Of a stretch of 64,000 nucleotides of DNA, positions 62,782 to 64,000 are shown in pieces. The stretch covers positions 62,001-126,000 of the forward strand of contig NZ_JFHD01000001.1 in the NCBI RefSeq assembly GCF_000698575.1. The letters run 5' to 3'. How positions within the stretch are numbered: the stretch's first letter is position 1; the number at the start of each line of letters is the position of its first letter. A model generated the notes under the pieces. The model was not told where the DNA came from and ran no database searches. It saw only the letters and a program-made list of their open reading frames with translations. The translations under genes and the position numbers were made by a program. The stretch is from Caballeronia zhejiangensis. GTDB lineage: Bacteria > Pseudomonadota > Gammaproteobacteria > Burkholderiales > Burkholderiaceae.

Positions 62782-64000
62782 TTGAAAACAGTCATCGGCT
62801 TGCGCTGGTGGATCATCGCGCTCGTCTGCGCGGGCACGATCGTCAACTATCTTTCGCGCAACGCGCTCGGCGTCATGGCCGCCGAGCTGAAAACGCTCAT
62901 GAACATGAGCACGCAGCAGTATTCCTATGTCGTCGCCGCGTTTCAGGTCGGCTATACGATCATGCAGCCGGTGTGCGGACTTATCATCGATGTAATCGGG
63001 CTGCGGCTCGGCTTCGCGCTGTTCGCGTGCCTCTGGTCCGCGACCGGCATGGCGCACGCGCTCGCCGGCGGCTGGGTGTCGCTCGCGGCGCTGCGCGGAC
63101 TCATGGGCCTCTCGGAAGCCGTCGCGATTCCGGCGGGGATGAAGGTCGTCGCCGAATGGTTTCCGAATCGCGAGAAGTCGGTCGCGGTCGGCTACTTCAA
63201 CGCCGGGACGTCGCTCGGCTCGCTGTTCGCGCCGCCGCTCGTCGTCTTTCTTTCGCTGCGCTACGGATGGCAAAGCGCGTTCGTCGTGACCGGCGCGATG
63301 GGCTTCGTCTGGGCCGCGTTCTGGTACTGGCTGTATCGCGGGCCGCGCGAGCATCCGAAGATCGGCGAGCAGGAGAAGAACGCGATCATCGAAGGGCAAA
63401 CGCCCGTGACGAACCGCCCGGGCGAGCAACGCCGCATCCGCGAAGTGCTCGGCACGCGCCGCTTCTGGGCCATCGCGCAGGCGCGCTTTTTCGCCGAACC
63501 CGCGTGGCAAACCTTCAGCTTCTGGATTCCGCTCTATCTCGCGACCGAGCGTCACATGGACCTCAAGCAGATCGCCATGTTCGCGTGGCTGCCGTTTCTC
63601 GCCGCCGATCTCGGCGGGCTGTTCGGCGGCTATCTTTCGCCGTTTCTGATGAAGCGTTTCCGCGTGCCGCTCATCGCGTCGCGCATCGCGGGCGTCGTGC
63701 TCGGCGCGTTCATGATGATCGGGCCCGCGTGCATCGGGCTCGTCGCGTCGCCGTATGAAGCCATCGCGCTGTTCTGCGTCGGCGGCTTCGCGCATCAGAT
63801 GATCTCGGCGCTCGTCAACACGCTCGCCGCCGATGTCTTCGAGCCCGGCGAAGTCGGCACCGCCGCGGGCTTCGCGGGCATGGCGGCGTGGATCGGCGGA
63901 CTGGGCTTTTCGCTCGTCGTCGGCGCGCTCGCGGATTCGGTGGGCTTCACGCCGCTCTTCGCCGCGCTCGGCGCGTTCGACCTGATCGGCGCGGCGCTGC
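62782..64000 (+). CDS. MFS transporter, hexuronate/sugar-acid type, cut by window end
   Basis: The first 406 codons of an ACS-type MFS carrier, with no stop before the window ends. The start is TTG 62782 after CGGAGACTCAATC. Helix 1 reads IALVCAGTIVNYLSRNALGVMA, the ExuT/GudP-like opening; YFNAGTSLGSLFAPPLVVF and other helices follow. The family imports hexuronates, glucarate or related organic anions. The Tat-linked sugar-acid-type dehydrogenase nearby could share a substrate, but it is divergent and separated by gloA. Confidence 0.85.
   Translation, partial: MKTVIGLRWWIIALVCAGTIVNYLSRNALGVMAAELKTLMNMSTQQYSYVVAAFQVGYTIMQPVCGLIIDVIGLRLGFALFACLWSATGMAHALAGGWVSLAALRGLMGLSEAVAIPAGMKVVAEWFPNREKSVAVGYFNAGTSLGSLFAPPLVVFLSLRYGWQSAFVVTGAMGFVWAAFWYWLYRGPREHPKIGEQEKNAIIEGQTPVTNRPGEQRRIREVLGTRRFWAIAQARFFAEPAWQTFSFWIPLYLATERHMDLKQIAMFAWLPFLAADLGGLFGGYLSPFLMKRFRVPLIASRIAGVVLGAFMMIGPACIGLVASPYEAIALFCVGGFAHQMISALVNTLAADVFEPGEVGTAAGFAGMAAWIGGLGFSLVVGALADSVGFTPLFAALGAFDLIGAAL

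Noticed and set aside
1..64000. CRISPR arrays, tRNA or rRNA genes, phage attachment sites
   Set aside because: I saw no regularly spaced repeats, no tRNA-like cloverleaf with a TTCGA loop in a plausible context, and no rRNA sequence. A covariance-model scan would settle this; none was run.

Overview
The window looks like a chromosome or megaplasmid segment of a Burkholderiaceae bacterium, most likely of the Paraburkholderia/Caballeronia/Burkholderia group. The evidence is high GC with strong GC3 bias, a Burkholderiales-type porin, five IclR regulators, a type VI secretion (T6SS) remnant, and a sauRSTU/xsc/pta sulfonate gene set organised as in Cupriavidus relatives. No rRNA, tRNA or CRISPR array was seen.

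1-2.7 kb is scrap: a frameshifted small phage-like gene, the decayed C-terminal part of a beta-helix (tailspike-like) protein, and an intact IS5-family transposase. 2.75-3.8 kb is a porin on the minus strand. 4.25-17.4 kb is one tightly packed plus-strand catabolic operon of 14 genes: Rieske ferredoxin, a small recombinase-like HTH protein, Rieske oxygenase, two SDRs, cupin, alpha/beta hydrolase, an internal IclR regulator, a ThDP decarboxylase/lyase-like enzyme, an aspartate-dehydrogenase-like enzyme, aldehyde dehydrogenase, an extradiol-type VOC enzyme, ferredoxin reductase and an aromatic-acid MFS transporter. It ends at a clear terminator. The layout predicts uptake, three-component ring hydroxylation, dehydrogenation, ring cleavage, hydrolysis and aldehyde oxidation of an aromatic acid that I cannot name.

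17.5-29 kb holds an IS3 remnant and a degraded T6SS locus. The locus has tandem DUF3304 lipoproteins, a DUF4123 adaptor, a vgrG 3' end, tssC and tssB, a tssK'-'tssL deletion junction, hcp, clpV and tssE, followed by a TPR/glycosyltransferase-like gene. The sheath, tube and ClpV genes are intact, while the membrane complex and most of the baseplate are gone from this locus.

29-50.3 kb is a C2-sulfonate island. It contains sauU-sauT-sauS with divergent sauR (sulfoacetate to sulfoacetaldehyde) and a permease with tauX-tauY-like genes (taurine to sulfoacetaldehyde). A CobS/CobT-like AAA+/VWA pair follows, then several IclR regulators, xsc and pta (sulfoacetaldehyde to acetyl phosphate plus sulfite, then acetyl-CoA). 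Last come a GMC dehydrogenase and an MFS carrier that could serve isethionate. A 17-bp palindrome of the form CGRAAC-N5-GTTYCG recurs before the IclR genes, xsc and the GMC gene.

50.3-64 kb holds accessory metabolism. A glycolipid-type glycosyltransferase operon contains a phosphatase and a broken DUF218 gene. Other genes are a MocR regulator, a catalase-like peroxidase with cytochrome b561, an MBOAT/AlgJ-like O-acylation pair, and a ribbon-helix-helix protein. A Tat-linked GMC dehydrogenase pair, glyoxalase I and an MFS transporter cut by the window edge complete the region.
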